Of a stretch of DNA of 64,000 bases, positions 24,601 to 40,561 are shown in pieces (position 1 is the first letter of the stretch; the number at the start of each line of letters is the position of its first letter). The stretch is from the NCBI RefSeq assembly GCF_008831285.2, contig NC_045146.1:18469149-18533148 (forward strand). Reading direction: 5' to 3'. The notes beneath the pieces are model-generated. The model was not told where the DNA came from. It did no database searches and saw only the letters and a program-made list of their open reading frames with translations. The stretch is from Nymphaea colorata. Lineage: Eukaryota > Streptophyta > Magnoliopsida > Nymphaeales > Nymphaeaceae. The position numbers and the translations under genes are program-made.

Positions 24601-25373
24601 CAATACACACCAAAAACCTAAATATGGACCTAAGCAAAATGTCCGCCAAACTCGGCCAAGTTTAAACTTTGTGACTGAGCTTGATCACCAAAAGAATGGT
24701 GAGAGAACGATCGAAAGCCCTTGTGATAAGGTTGTCGGTTCCTAATGCATGTAAACAAGATCTGCTGATCCAGTTGTGATTTAGCGGCATACCCAGACTT
24801 GCTATTGTAAGTTATCTTCCAATTAAACTTTATACTTTTCTGTAGATCTCTCTTGATGCCAAGCTAGGGTTAGAAAAAATGTTTCGTTTGCTTATTTCCT
24901 TCTAAATAATAAGGAGAACCAACCAATCTGTTTGAAGTACAAGGCCTGCTAAAACCAGGAGATGCAAGTTAGACACACCATGAGTACTTTTTCGTTGTCC
25001 ACTAGGAAATTCTTCACCCATTTTGGCCTTGTAGGCTTCGCCGCAAAGGGCTTGGAGATATTGACCCAAACCCAGTGTGATTGAAAGTCCTTAACCTAAC
25101 TCAGCTAGCTAGGTGGAGGGTGTGTCTGTGTGTAACTTGGATTTCGCAGGGGCCATTGTTGGATGCTCCATCCTATCATGCATTTACCTTCAAACACCAC
25201 TGTGAAGGACTGTTGAGAGAAAAACAAAGAAAAAAAGATGATAGGTTTTTTGTCATATAATATCAGTTCACAACCTTTTTTTTTCCTTGTTTCTCTATCA
25301 ACAATTGATCATCATGATTAGACGGCCCTTTTAAATGAGCAGGGTGGCTTTGGATAGCAAAGTCACTATTCAC
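21601..25373. other. Long intergenic stretch, no gene recognised
   Basis: GA tracts lie at 22391-22412, 22540-22557 and 23055-23071. Near 24050 a GGGGTGTTTGGCAA-like start resembles a MITE end, but its partner was not found. Nothing coding is supported. Confidence 0.5.
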
Positions 25374-25375
25374 TT

Positions 25376-25468
<93 letters not shown>
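25374..25468. repeat. (CT)n-(AT)n compound microsatellite
   Basis: A short CT run is followed directly by about 39 uninterrupted AT units. It can form a long AT hairpin or slip in replication, and its length is likely to be variable. Confidence 0.97.
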
Positions 25469-25474
<6 letters not shown>

Positions 25475-25892
25475 TATTAGCGCGATGATTACTCTCTAAT
25501 AAGACATGGTACAACAAAGTAATGAATGTTAGGAGATGGAAGACAAAGGTCCAAAACTGAGGATGAGTCACTTGCAGGCTACGCATAGAGTGGTCTCCCA
25601 TTGGGCACAGTGGATCATTGATCTCAACGCTTCAACATACACGTCTTACATTCATCATGATCATCGTCATCATCATGAATCTTTTGGAAGGCATCACCTT
25701 AACTTGAAGTCGGTGATCGTTTGATGGTAATTTTAAAAAGATCAAATTGCCTGTAGTTCTTTGTTTTTCCTTCGTGTCGAAGGAAGCCAGTTGATCCGTG
25801 CAAACTTGTTCATGGTGGATTCATCTGCCATCTGTGCTGTCATTAAGCATAGTAGAAGCAAAAGAATGGCCTACATTACATATGCACTGATT

Positions 25893-25893
<1 letters not shown>

Positions 25894-25930
<37 letters not shown>
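25894..25930. repeat. (AG)n microsatellite
   Basis: About 18 uninterrupted AG units. Confidence 0.97.
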
Positions 25931-25933
<3 letters not shown>

Positions 25934-26039
25934 TATCATTGAGCAGCAGAATCAACTGTGTACTTCTTTTGGCTTGTGTGCATCAAACTCTCATGTCTTG
26001 TCTTGAGTCCAGTTGAGCTTAAGAGCCACTCAAACACTC

Positions 26040-26053
26040 ACTCTCTCTCCCAT

Positions 26054-26125
<72 letters not shown>
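26040..26125. repeat. (CT)n-(AT)n compound microsatellite
   Basis: CT-rich text interrupted by CCATT leads into about 32 AT units, the same pyrimidine-to-AT junction as at 25374. Confidence 0.95.
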
Positions 26126-26129
<4 letters not shown>

Positions 26130-27797
26130 ACTATAGAGTATACGAAATCACGTTTCTTGTCACTCTCTTTTCAACTTAGGTTTTGTAGAGTCCTTTTCGA
26201 CTGATCATGATGAGCTCCATCAGTGAAAGCTGGAAAAAGTGGGATACCAATTTCCATTCTTATCAAATTTATCTGGATAATACTGAGTTTCGCTCCATCC
26301 TTCTTCCTGCGCATGGGTGGAGGAAAAAAAATTCTCTCTGTGGTTGATTTTTAAGATATATAATATTGGAAATAAGGTCGTTATCAAGTACTCAAATCTT
26401 GATGGTAGCTGCTAGTAGAATTACCAGGGAAAACTTCTCCTTCTTCTCAATTAGGTCTGCAGACCTTAGACAGTGACAACACAAACTTTTCGATAGTGCT
26501 AGAACAGTTTTGGAGCATTAGTTAACAGTAAGCCGAGAGGAAAGACTCAACCAATATCTGCAACCCCGCCATTAATTTAACACTTGTATTTGGTTACCAA
26601 TCTGATTTGGAATCGGTTTACTCGAATCTAGTAAAAGATTCAAGTCTACATTAACACTTGTACTTGAATTGGATATGTATTATTTAAATCTGAGTTTGGA
26701 ATTAAATTTAAATTTTGAATCTCTACCATAACTCATTTGTGCCAATTTTGCTATCAAATTCAACCATGTCTTTAAAAGCGATGGGTCCCTCAATTTACAG
26801 TGGGAATACTCAATTCGAGCGGTGGCTGTTCGTTCTTATGAAGGGGAAGTGGACGTACTTTTTGGCAATGGAGATGACTTTCAATTAAGGGTGTATTTGA
26901 TAGCTTCGGATTTCAAATTAATGCTGATTACAAAGCATTGTGGATTCCTATTTAGAGAAAAGTGGGTTGTAGATCTATGTTAGATAATTAAAACCTCAAA
27001 TATGAGACGGAGGGAGTGAGGGAGGTCTAACAACTCTGATATGAGGTAAACTAACATAGCAATCCTTAAGACTGGTTATCTTTCGGGTGAGCGGGGCTTC
27101 CCTTTGCCTAGCAGAAGACGAGAGCCTCTATCATCTCCTTATCTCCCTTGGGTACAAAGCCTAGTTTCAGTGCGTTAGGTGCCACCCTCGCCGCGCTTCA
27201 GTTTGCACATCAGTGACTCTCGGTTTGCAATATAGAGAGTTGATGCCACGAAAAATCAAAACGGGAACCTGCCACCTAAATGGAATGAGCTGTATATGTT
27301 TCATCAATCTGTCCTAAATATTCAAAAATTACTGTTTTAAATTTTTCATAAGTGTGCCCCAATTTTTAGGATATATTCATGTAGATTACATATTGTTCCA
27401 TTTACTAAATAGACCTTAAAGTTTTTTAATGGCAGGGTTTGAAAATGCATGTGGTTTCATGAGAAACCAATTGCATCGGATTTGATTTGCAAAGCTTGTT
27501 AGTATAAAATTAATTGATCCTTGAATCACTAGAATCCAAGAAGTAAGCAGGGATTTTGTAGCATTTCGAGTAGTGGCTGAGTTTGGCTGAATAGCACTCA
27601 CCATGTATTTAAAGTGTTTTATATATAAATATGCAAAAAAAAAAAAAATCAGCCAATAAGAAAATAGAAGAATATATTGAACTGTGTAGGCAATTGCCCA
27701 GACGTGCCCACGTATCTCTGGTTTCCAGATAAACTTTCATGGAAACGATAAGGCATAGTGTTCTGGAAGGATGTGACAGTTTGTATCGACAAAGCAT
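26126..27797. other. Intergenic sequence with a possible organelle-like patch
   Basis: No supported gene. Text near 26885 (TTAAGGGTGTATTTG) resembles a MITE end. The patch at about 27050-27240 is more GC-balanced than its surroundings and reads like plant organellar non-coding DNA. I cannot identify it, and the suggestion of transfer is weak. Confidence 0.35.
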
Positions 27798-27990
27798 GAC
27801 GCCAGCAAGGTTTGGCGAGTTGATTCCTATAAGAATTGGACTAAAGACGCAACCAGCTACGCCAAGAAAGTTTGGCGAGTTGATTCCTATAAGAATTGAA
27901 CTAAAGACGCAACCAGCTACGCCAAAAAGGTTTGGCGAGTTGATTCCTATAAGAATTGAACTAAAGACGCAACCAGCTACGCCAAAACCC
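27798..27990 (+). repeat. 60-bp tandem repeat, three copies, in frame
   Basis: Full units start at 27811, 27871 and 27931, an exact 60-bp period with almost no divergence, after a partial unit. The + strand is open across all copies (27739-28062) and reads a 20-residue unit of the form FGELIPIRIELKTQPATPKR. The minus strand is open too (a 131-codon frame). Open frames on both strands follow from a stop-free 60-bp unit and do not prove coding. No promoter or homology is evident. Confidence 0.9.
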
Positions 27991-28920
27991 TTGAGAAAAA
28001 ACAAAGTTAATTGCCATAAACAAAAGTTAGAGGTGGGTTTTATTCAAAGGGAAGCAACTTGAAGCACTGAGATTTTAAAGAAGAGGTTTCTACCTGGATT
28101 TTGTACATAAAAGTTTTTACTGGATCTCAACTACAAGGAAAGGGCTGACTAAAGTTCCCACGTGATTTGCGGCCTGTTGATGCACGTTTTGCTTTCAAAA
28201 AGCAAAAGCGGATAAAAGATAAGGAATTAAAAGCGGCAGTCATCACTCACCATTGTACCGTATCGGCTTGAACGATTCGTATCGGCCCATTGTCAAACCG
28301 ATAATGGATCGGTATGGTTTTGAAGATGAGTGTTTCCTTTCATCGCTGATGCCAATGCAGTGCTTAGAATCGAGTTTTTTTTTTTAATGTTTTTTTAACA
28401 ATTTTATATTGTTTTAATTATTTTTTAACTAAAGAAGGAGAGAAACCGATGACAACAACAGATCAATCAAAAGTGGAGACGTTCAAAGAACCAAAGCTGT
28501 TTGTGAACATGCTTCAATGTGGCTTTTGTTTATGCACATGCGCCACTGTTAGGGTGTTTGGTGGGTTCAAAAGGGGAAAAGATTTTCCATATTGTGCAGT
28601 GGTTGCGGTTGAAGATTTTTAAAAGAAGAACCAAAGCTGTTTGTAGAAAAAAAACAAGATAGTACCAAAATAAAAAAAAATTAAAAGGTGGCAAAAAATT
28701 CTTGATAGATAAATCAAAGAAAAAAAATTCAGTTTTTGTTTTCGGTTCACCGTTTAAAAAAAAAAATTCCTACTCATCAAACACAACTGACTAGAAGTAT
28801 CTATCTACGCACTCCGATTTAGATTCCAAAACTTTCAGTTCATCTAAAACGATGAAATGAAAAGCGATTAAAAAAGAAGATGAATTGAAGCTAAGAAAAC
28901 AAAAGCAAAAGTAAAAGCAA
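27991..28920. other. Intergenic sequence upstream of the BURP gene
   Basis: AT-rich, with several A-runs. GTTAGGGTGTTTGGTGGGTT near 28550 resembles a MITE end. The last 100 bases are likely the proximal promoter of the BURP gene. Confidence 0.45.
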
Positions 28921-28928
28921 ACCGTCCT

Positions 28929-28937
28929 CTATATTAA
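28929..28937 (+). promoter_or_regulatory. TATA-like element of the BURP gene
   Basis: CTATATTAAG lies about 80 bases before the ATG at 29012, and a (GA)n leader follows. This spacing fits a TATA box with a start site near 28960. It is inferred from position and sequence only. Confidence 0.5.
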
Positions 28938-29011
28938 GCCGCTTTCCTCGACCCTGCATCGGTAGTCCATCTACTCTTGAGGGAGAGAGAGAGAGAGAGA
29001 GAGGAGCAGCC

Positions 29012-30965
29012 ATGGCGGCGTTTGCCATTTGGTCGCTGGTGCTTCCATTGCTCGTGGTGGGTGCTCTCAAATTCGTCTCTTTTTCTTCTTCCGATCATGC
29101 TTCTCTTTCTTCTTCTGATCATTTGTTCGTCATTCATTGTAAGTCGTTTTCGTTTTCTTCGTTTGCAGGCGACTGTATTCGGAAAGGAGATCAATCCCTT
29201 CTCTCCGAAGGCATCTGTGCAGAGGTACTGGAGCCAGCAGGTGGCTGGCCCGGCGAAAATTCCGGCCTTCCTGCTGGACAAGGCGTCCCCGCTCGACGCC
29301 CTGAACTCGGCCCTACTCCGGAGATACGTGGAGCAGAACACGCTGCCCACCCACCTCCGCTCTTTCTGCGACGCCGCCCGCCTCTTCTGCCTCCCCAACC
29401 CTGCCGCTTCCCTCGAGAAGCACAGCGATAACGTCGACTTCGCTGTCTACTCCGGCCAAAACTTCAGCAACTACCGGTCCGACGCGGTGGGAGGCGCTGA
29501 TAACTTCAAGAACTACTCCCAAAACGACAACGTCGTCGCCGATACGTTCACGCGCTACAGCCGCAGCTCCGTTGGCCACGGCGATACGTTCACCGCGTAC
29601 CTTCCCAACGTCAATGTCGGCGACGGTGAATTCTCTAGCTACGGCATTGGCGCCTCCGGCGGCGCCGGTCAGTTCGCCCACTACGCGGACAACATCAACG
29701 TTCCGAACATCCAGTTCAGGACTTACGAATCAGACGGCGTGGGCAGGAACCGTGACTTCCAGACCTACTCTGACCAGGCGAACGCCGGCGACCAGTCGTT
29801 CAGAAGCTACGGCCGGAGAGGTACTGGCGTTCCCACCACCTTCTCGAGCTACGGCGAGTCCAGCAACGTCATTGGCTCGACATTCAACAATTACGGTGAG
29901 AGCGGCACCCGCGCCAACGACTCCTTCACCAGCTACGGCCACAACGGAAACGTGCCGGAGAACGGCTTCCGGAACTACGGCGAAGGCGGCAACGGCGGCG
30001 TCGACTCGTTCGCCTCATACAGGGACGACGCCAACGTAGGCGACGACTCCTTCACCTCCTACGGCAAGCACGGCGTCTCTCCGAAGCTCGACTTCGCCAA
30101 CTACGGCCAGTCGGCGAACGTGGGCACCGACAGATTCAAGGGCTACGGCCAGGGCGCCACTGGTGCCCAGATCGGGTTCAAGATCTACGGAGTCAACAAC
30201 TCGTTTGGGGACTACGCCGACAAGAAATCCGTTTCCTTCGCCAGCTACACCACTCCGACCTCCGCCACCCCTGCGAAGACCACCACCAACAAATGGGCAG
30301 TCGCGCCCGGGAAATTCTTCAGGGAGAAGATGCTGAAAACCGGAACCGTGATGCCGATGCCGGACATCCGCGACCGGATGCCACCGAGGTCGTTCTTGCC
30401 GCGGTCGGTCTCCGAAAAGCTGCCATTCTCGAGCTCGAAACTCGGGGAGCTGAAGCAGCTGTTCGAAGCAGGGGACGACTCGGCCATGGCGAAAGCGATC
30501 CAGAAGACGCTGGCGGAGTGCGAGAGAAAGCCGAGCAAGGGAGAGTCAAAGAGGTGTGTGACCTCCATAGAAGACATGATCGACTTCGCGACGTCGATGC
30601 TGGGGAAGAAGGTGGAGCTGAGGTCGACGGATTCGACGGCGGGGTCCGGGAAGAACGTGGAGATCGGAGAGGTGAAGGGGCTGGACGGCGGGAGGATCAC
30701 CAGAACGGTGTCGTGCCACCAGAGCCTCTTCCCTTACATGGTGTACTACTGCCACTCCGTCCCGGTGGTCAGAGCCTACGAGGCCGACATTCTCGACGTC
30801 GATAGCAAGAAGAAGATCAACCATGGCGTCGCCGTCTGTCACCTGGACACCAGCGCATGGGGGCCGAGTCATGGAGCGTTCTTGGCTTTGGGATCCAAAC
30901 CCGGAGAGATTGAGGTCTGTCACTGGATCTTTGAGAACGACATGGTCTGGGTAAGGTCTAGCTGA
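29012..30965 (+). CDS. Polygalacturonase non-catalytic beta-subunit-like BURP protein
   Basis: Two exons, 29012-29056 and 29169-30965, give about 613 residues, near the usual length of the PG1-beta family. Exon 1 encodes a secretion signal (MAAFAIWSLVLPLLV). The 112-bp intron has a GTGGGT donor and a TTTGCAG acceptor. The family's N-terminal block follows (FSPKASVQRYW), then about twenty FxxY repeats (residues about 106-372, such as FTSYG and FNNYG), then the BURP domain from GKFFREKM (about 396). Its cysteine-histidine pattern is CH-X10-CH-X27-CH-X25-CH, exactly as in the family. Such proteins are secreted and bind polygalacturonase or pectin in the cell wall. The donor matches that of the broken copies at 48561 and 53682. 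A longer frame from an ATG at 28977 reads through the intron and lacks a signal peptide. Confidence 0.93.
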
Positions 30966-31066
30966 GCGGTTCTAGAACATCAGATGAGATAGGGATTGGA
31001 TGTTGTACCATCTAAAAAGGTGAGATCTTGATTCTGTATCCGATCCATCTAGAGTCTTAACTCGGA

Positions 31067-31097
<31 letters not shown>

Positions 31098-33612
31098 CAT
31101 GGCTCTGGTTGACGAAGATTGAAGGGAAATGAAGAGGAAAGTTTGTGGAAGAAGAAGATGATGGTGGTGGTGTCTCTCTTGTTTTCGATCTCTTCAAGTA
31201 ATAACGAAGACTTGTTGTGTTCATGATTTCGGCTTTTCTTTGGGTGTTCTTTCGTTATGGGAATGTGTTCTTAACTTAATTAAACATTTGTATCAGCCCA
31301 TTTTATTTTGATAAGGGAACGGCTAGAGTACTTAAAATTGAACTTATCTTAGGCAAAATTTAAGAAAGATATGCTTGATCATCGGCTTGATTGACAAATC
31401 CGCTCTATACACATCTAACATAATAAATAAAATGAATCTGACAGACATACTCTCTTTTTTTTTCATTTTTTTTTGTGAATATTTTAAAGTATGAATCTCT
31501 GCTTCTAGATTTCTCTCTCTAAGCGTGGCTGGTGCTGGGCGAAGGAAATTAAAGCATGCAATTGGTGAGGCAACCAGCGAAACTACCGGCGCCAAACACG
31601 TCGATCCGATTCCTGTTGCTCCTAAAAGTTGGGTACGAACCGGATCAAACCCGAGCCGCCATGATGTGAAAACCGGGCATGCCCGACTCGAAGAGTTTGG
31701 ACTCCGGTTCACGTTCCAATTGATAATAAGACTCATTGAACCCATTCCTCGTATATTTAAGAGGGAGAGATTGCTGAAAAAATGAAAATCAATACTAAAA
31801 TTTTGGAACAACCGTTACACTAACAAACCCAAAACATAAGCAAAAAAACAAAATATACAATATAATGTACAGTAAAACAAAATAAGTGGAGTGGAGAGAG
31901 AATGAAGAGACGGAGCGGCACAATCACCCAACTGCAGACGAAGGACGACATCGTAGCCGAATGACAAAATGTATATCCCCTGCACAAGACGAGCTACAGA
32001 CTCCAACGAAAAGAATGTACCCCTTAAGACCCTATTGTTGCGCTGAGAGAAAGAGAGGGGCGTAATACCCAAGTTTGTTTTGTTATGTACACCATATTAA
32101 AACTATTTAATTAAATAATCATGCGATTAAAATAGTTTGATGAATGTTATCTATATAGTTTATTTAAAAAAATAACAAGTTTTGAATCACATCAATTCAA
32201 TGTATAAAAAAGAAAAGCTTTTTTGAGGAAAAAAATGCATATGTTGACCTTATCCTCACGATTGGATTATATAAAATTACTGTGTTTTGGACTGATTCAC
32301 ACAAAGGCACGACAAACCTAATTATGGACACCATCCTCTCTCTTTTATGTGTTGTGTTAGATTTCAAAAAATTATTATTTTCTGGACAGAAGTCACATCA
32401 GCTTCCAGTAACATAGTATTTTACTTTACATGTATTGTTTGTGCGTATTCAATATATGGACAACTTCTGCATATATATCTGATGGATTGAAAAGATTATT
32501 AGAAAACTATATGAAGAAAAGAGAAGGAAAGTGAAATTGCAGATCTCTGTCAAAATGTGATTTGACAGATAATCTGATCCTCCTCCCCACGACAGATTGA
32601 TACATAGCAGATGAATCCTTCTTCTTCTGCTACCCATCACCACTGGAAACAAGTTGATTGTGCTCCGTAGGAGGGGAAACTACGAATCAATCGCTTAATT
32701 TCCCAGACTTATTGCTCCATGAATTATGAATTCCTGCGGATCCCACCCACCGTACCCGCATTCAGATCTGTACTCTCCTTTTCTCCAAGAGAAAAACTTG
32801 TCTTCTGCTCAGGTGCCGCGTGCTCTGTTTCACAGAAATAATGCATCGTGGATCTGATCACTTTGAAGCTTTTGCCCCTTAATTCAGCCTCACAGTGTTT
32901 GCCATTAACCTCTCCATCTCAAAGATGCATTTGACTTTCAGTATGATTTCAGATGGTATACCGTCGTAGTGGCTTCTGTGACCGACACTGCTAAATGACC
33001 ATAAGCTAGTCAAATCAGTGAAAAAGTCACATATAAGTCTATATATATATATATATACAGACTTGATAGAAATCATTTAACGGTCGATTCTAATGAAATA
33101 AGATTATGGAGATTAAGTTATAAATATGAAAGCTAAGTTATTGTCTAAAGTCTTAAATGCCTTTTAAATAAAATAAGTTGATGCTAATCACATCTAGAAG
33201 GCCAAATTTTGATCAAATAACTCAAACCTTGAATCTAATATATGGTTTTGTACATAATCTTTATATGAAAGCCTTTGTTGGTAATAATGTACGCTATTGA
33301 TTTTAAATAGATTAGACTGTCGAGATTAAATTGCAAATATAGAATTTAATCTATTATTTCAAGAAAGTCAAAACACTTTCTAAAGATAAGAGAAAGAGAG
33401 AGAGAAAAAAAAGAGAAAAACAAATGAGTTTTCTAAAATGAAACTACTTGTCTACGAGCAAGCCTAATTTTCCACAACATTTTTTTCGGGTAGTAGAGTT
33501 ATTTTATATGGTGTTTTATGTTCGATATGGGTTTTCCTTAAAATTAAAGGGAGTAAAGAATTCGACGTCCAAAAGTTACGTGTTGAGCTAACGACATATA
33601 GATGGCGCTCTG
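30966..33612. other. 3' flank of the BURP gene and intergenic sequence
   Basis: The 3'UTR likely runs to about 31300 and includes a (CT)n tract at 31069-31090. The patches at 31525-31790 and 31900-32070 have balanced composition and short open frames but no recognised family or splice structure. An (AT)n tract is at 33040-33058. Confidence 0.45.
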
Positions 33613-34050
33613 TTTAGGGGTGAACACGAGTTGAGTTGAGTCTGAGTTCAGTTAGCTTGAACTCGACTCAATAGTTACGTGTTGAGCTCAGTTCGATTCA
33701 ATTAAGGCTTAATAAATTCGTTTGAATAGAATTGATATTCATCGTTACATATTGAGCTCGAACTCGACTCGGTTAAGGCTCGACAGACTCGTTTGAATAA
33801 AATTGATATTTATCATAATGTGTTGAACTCGAACTCGATTAAGACTCGATAAACGCATAAAATCGTTTGAATATATCAACCTTATTAAGGCTCAACAAAC
33901 TCGATTAAGGCTCGAGCTCGACTCACCAGTTACGTGCTGAACTCGAACTCAACTCGATTATTTGAATGAGTCAACTCAATGAACTTGAGTTCGACTCGTT
34001 AAGCAAATGACTCGGCTCGAACTCGTTCACAAGCCGAGCTCTCGTTGTGT
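33613..34050. repeat. GAGCTCGA-rich element, related to the MITE at 2996
   Basis: It begins TAGGGGTGAACACGAG and continues with internal subrepeats of roughly 75-95 bp, each with a GTTACGTGTTGAGCTC-like block, an AAGGCT block and a CGTTTGAATA block. Its start resembles the terminus of the hAT MITE, but no matching right terminus is found, so it is probably truncated or rearranged at its right end near 34050. Confidence 0.6.
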
Positions 34051-39236
<5,186 letters not shown>

Positions 39237-39609
39237 TCATCTCTTAGCAGGCCAACCTCCTGGCGCGCACTCGCACATGCAGATGCAGATACCATACTGA
39301 CACCTGCAACAGTTTCAGAATACAGGATTAAGAATTCCCTATTTAAGGAATCGCTCTAAACTGCCTGGAGTACGTTTCTATATTAGTCGGCATATTGCAT
39401 TTTTTTTAAGGCTAAGATCAAGATGACGACTACTAACACGTTGACAAAGCTTCAGAAGCTAAAGCCCACTGAGGCACCAGCCAAATGGAGATTATGACTA
39501 TTCATAAACCAAATCGATCATAAACTCTACATGGTCAAAACATGCATGACAAAGTTGAAAAAGTATTTTACACGAGATCTTTGGAGTATAGAATTACCAA
39601 AGAAATGCG

Positions 39610-39662
<53 letters not shown>

Positions 39663-40561
39663 CTGTAGTTGAACTTCCAAACGTGAAAGAAATCAAAAGC
39701 TGGGTATTTCTTTCAGATATTTTTATGTGTATCCAGAAAGACTAATCTGAGAGAACTTTAAGAAAAGAAAAAATAACAAAAAATAAACCTCTAGACTGCA
39801 ACCAAAAAATGCCCTCAATAACAAATATCCATTTTCAGAATTTTAGCTGAGATTCCATCGTTATCGTCCAAATATCATCCAAATGCCTTTCTAAGCTTCC
39901 AGTAAGATTTTATTCTCGCAGAAATTTACCCAGACAAGGGTCTCATACCTTCCATTGATTGCATTTGGGACAACCATATGTGCTCATGCACACAAAAACA
40001 CGGATACACACATATATACACGATAGACAACCATGTGCATGAGCATGCCCACCCACATGCATGTAGACACAGCTAGAGAACCTGGTTTCAGGACACAACA
40101 AGGACAAAAAAAAATTCATTCCATCCCAGGCTGATTCATGAGCAGCACAGCCCATTCCATAACCTCAGAAGGAATAGAATCATGGGAACTAAACAAGCAG
40201 ATAGATCTCAAAGGGTGCTCGACATATATGAGAATAACTTGGGCAGACTTCCTCTACTATTTCCTTCTTTGAATATAAACCATCCAAAACACCATTTCAA
40301 ACATGAAAAGCCTAACTGAAAAGTAAAAGGTGTAATAAGACATTCCGCATCAATTGCATGATCCTTTACATTTTTTCAACTATTCTCTACAACCATTACC
40401 CAATTTATCAACTCATGATTACGGGGTTGTAAGAAAGTGTCATGTAGAAGAAATTGTACACGTTATAGAAAATTTGAAAAATATGAAGTTCTCAACATAC
40501 CAAAGAAAAATGAACCATCTTCCTCGCTCAACCCAGCTCCATAAAGTTCTCTCCGTGAATC
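39237..40561 (-). CDS. Three 3'-terminal exons of an unrecognised cysteine-rich protein (partial)
   Basis: Read on minus, three segments with good splice borders join in one frame: 40561-40501 (acceptor TTTTTGTAG, donor GTATGTT), 39982-39949 (acceptor after CATGAG, donor GTATGAG) and 39303-39237 (acceptor CTGTTGCAG, stop TGA). The phases agree at both joints. The product would include DSRRELYGAGLSEEDGSFFF, MVVPNAINGRCQYG and a cysteine-dense end ICICMCECAPGGWPAKR. I do not know the family. The upstream exons and start are not found. They may lie at 40562-43700, or these may be spliced 3'UTR exons of the ISY1 transcript, which is transcribed the same way. Confidence 0.4.
39613..39662. repeat. 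(AT)n-(AG)n compound microsatellite
   Basis: About 17 AT units followed by about eight AG units. It lies within the putative intron between the exons at 39949 and 39303. Confidence 0.95.

Noticed and set aside
25389-26204. Open frames made of Tyr-Ile repeats
   Set aside because: They are translations of (AT)n microsatellites.
27050-27240. Organelle-derived insert
   Set aside because: Composition is suggestive, but I could match no named plastid or mitochondrial gene, so it is only mentioned as a weak possibility.
29139-29168. A strong GTAAGTC donor in the BURP gene
   Set aside because: The intron would be only 30 bases, too short for plants, and the phase does not fit. The donor at 29057 is in phase.
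29313-30923. Several long frames on the other strand or frames of the BURP gene
   Set aside because: They are shadows of the GC-rich repeated coding sequence. The FxxY repeats and CH motifs fix the true frame.
28977-30965. An upstream ATG giving an unspliced 662-codon BURP frame
   Set aside because: It begins with Arg-Glu repeats from a (GA)n tract and lacks a signal peptide. Splicing from the ATG at 29012 gives the signal peptide and matches the donors of the two relic copies.
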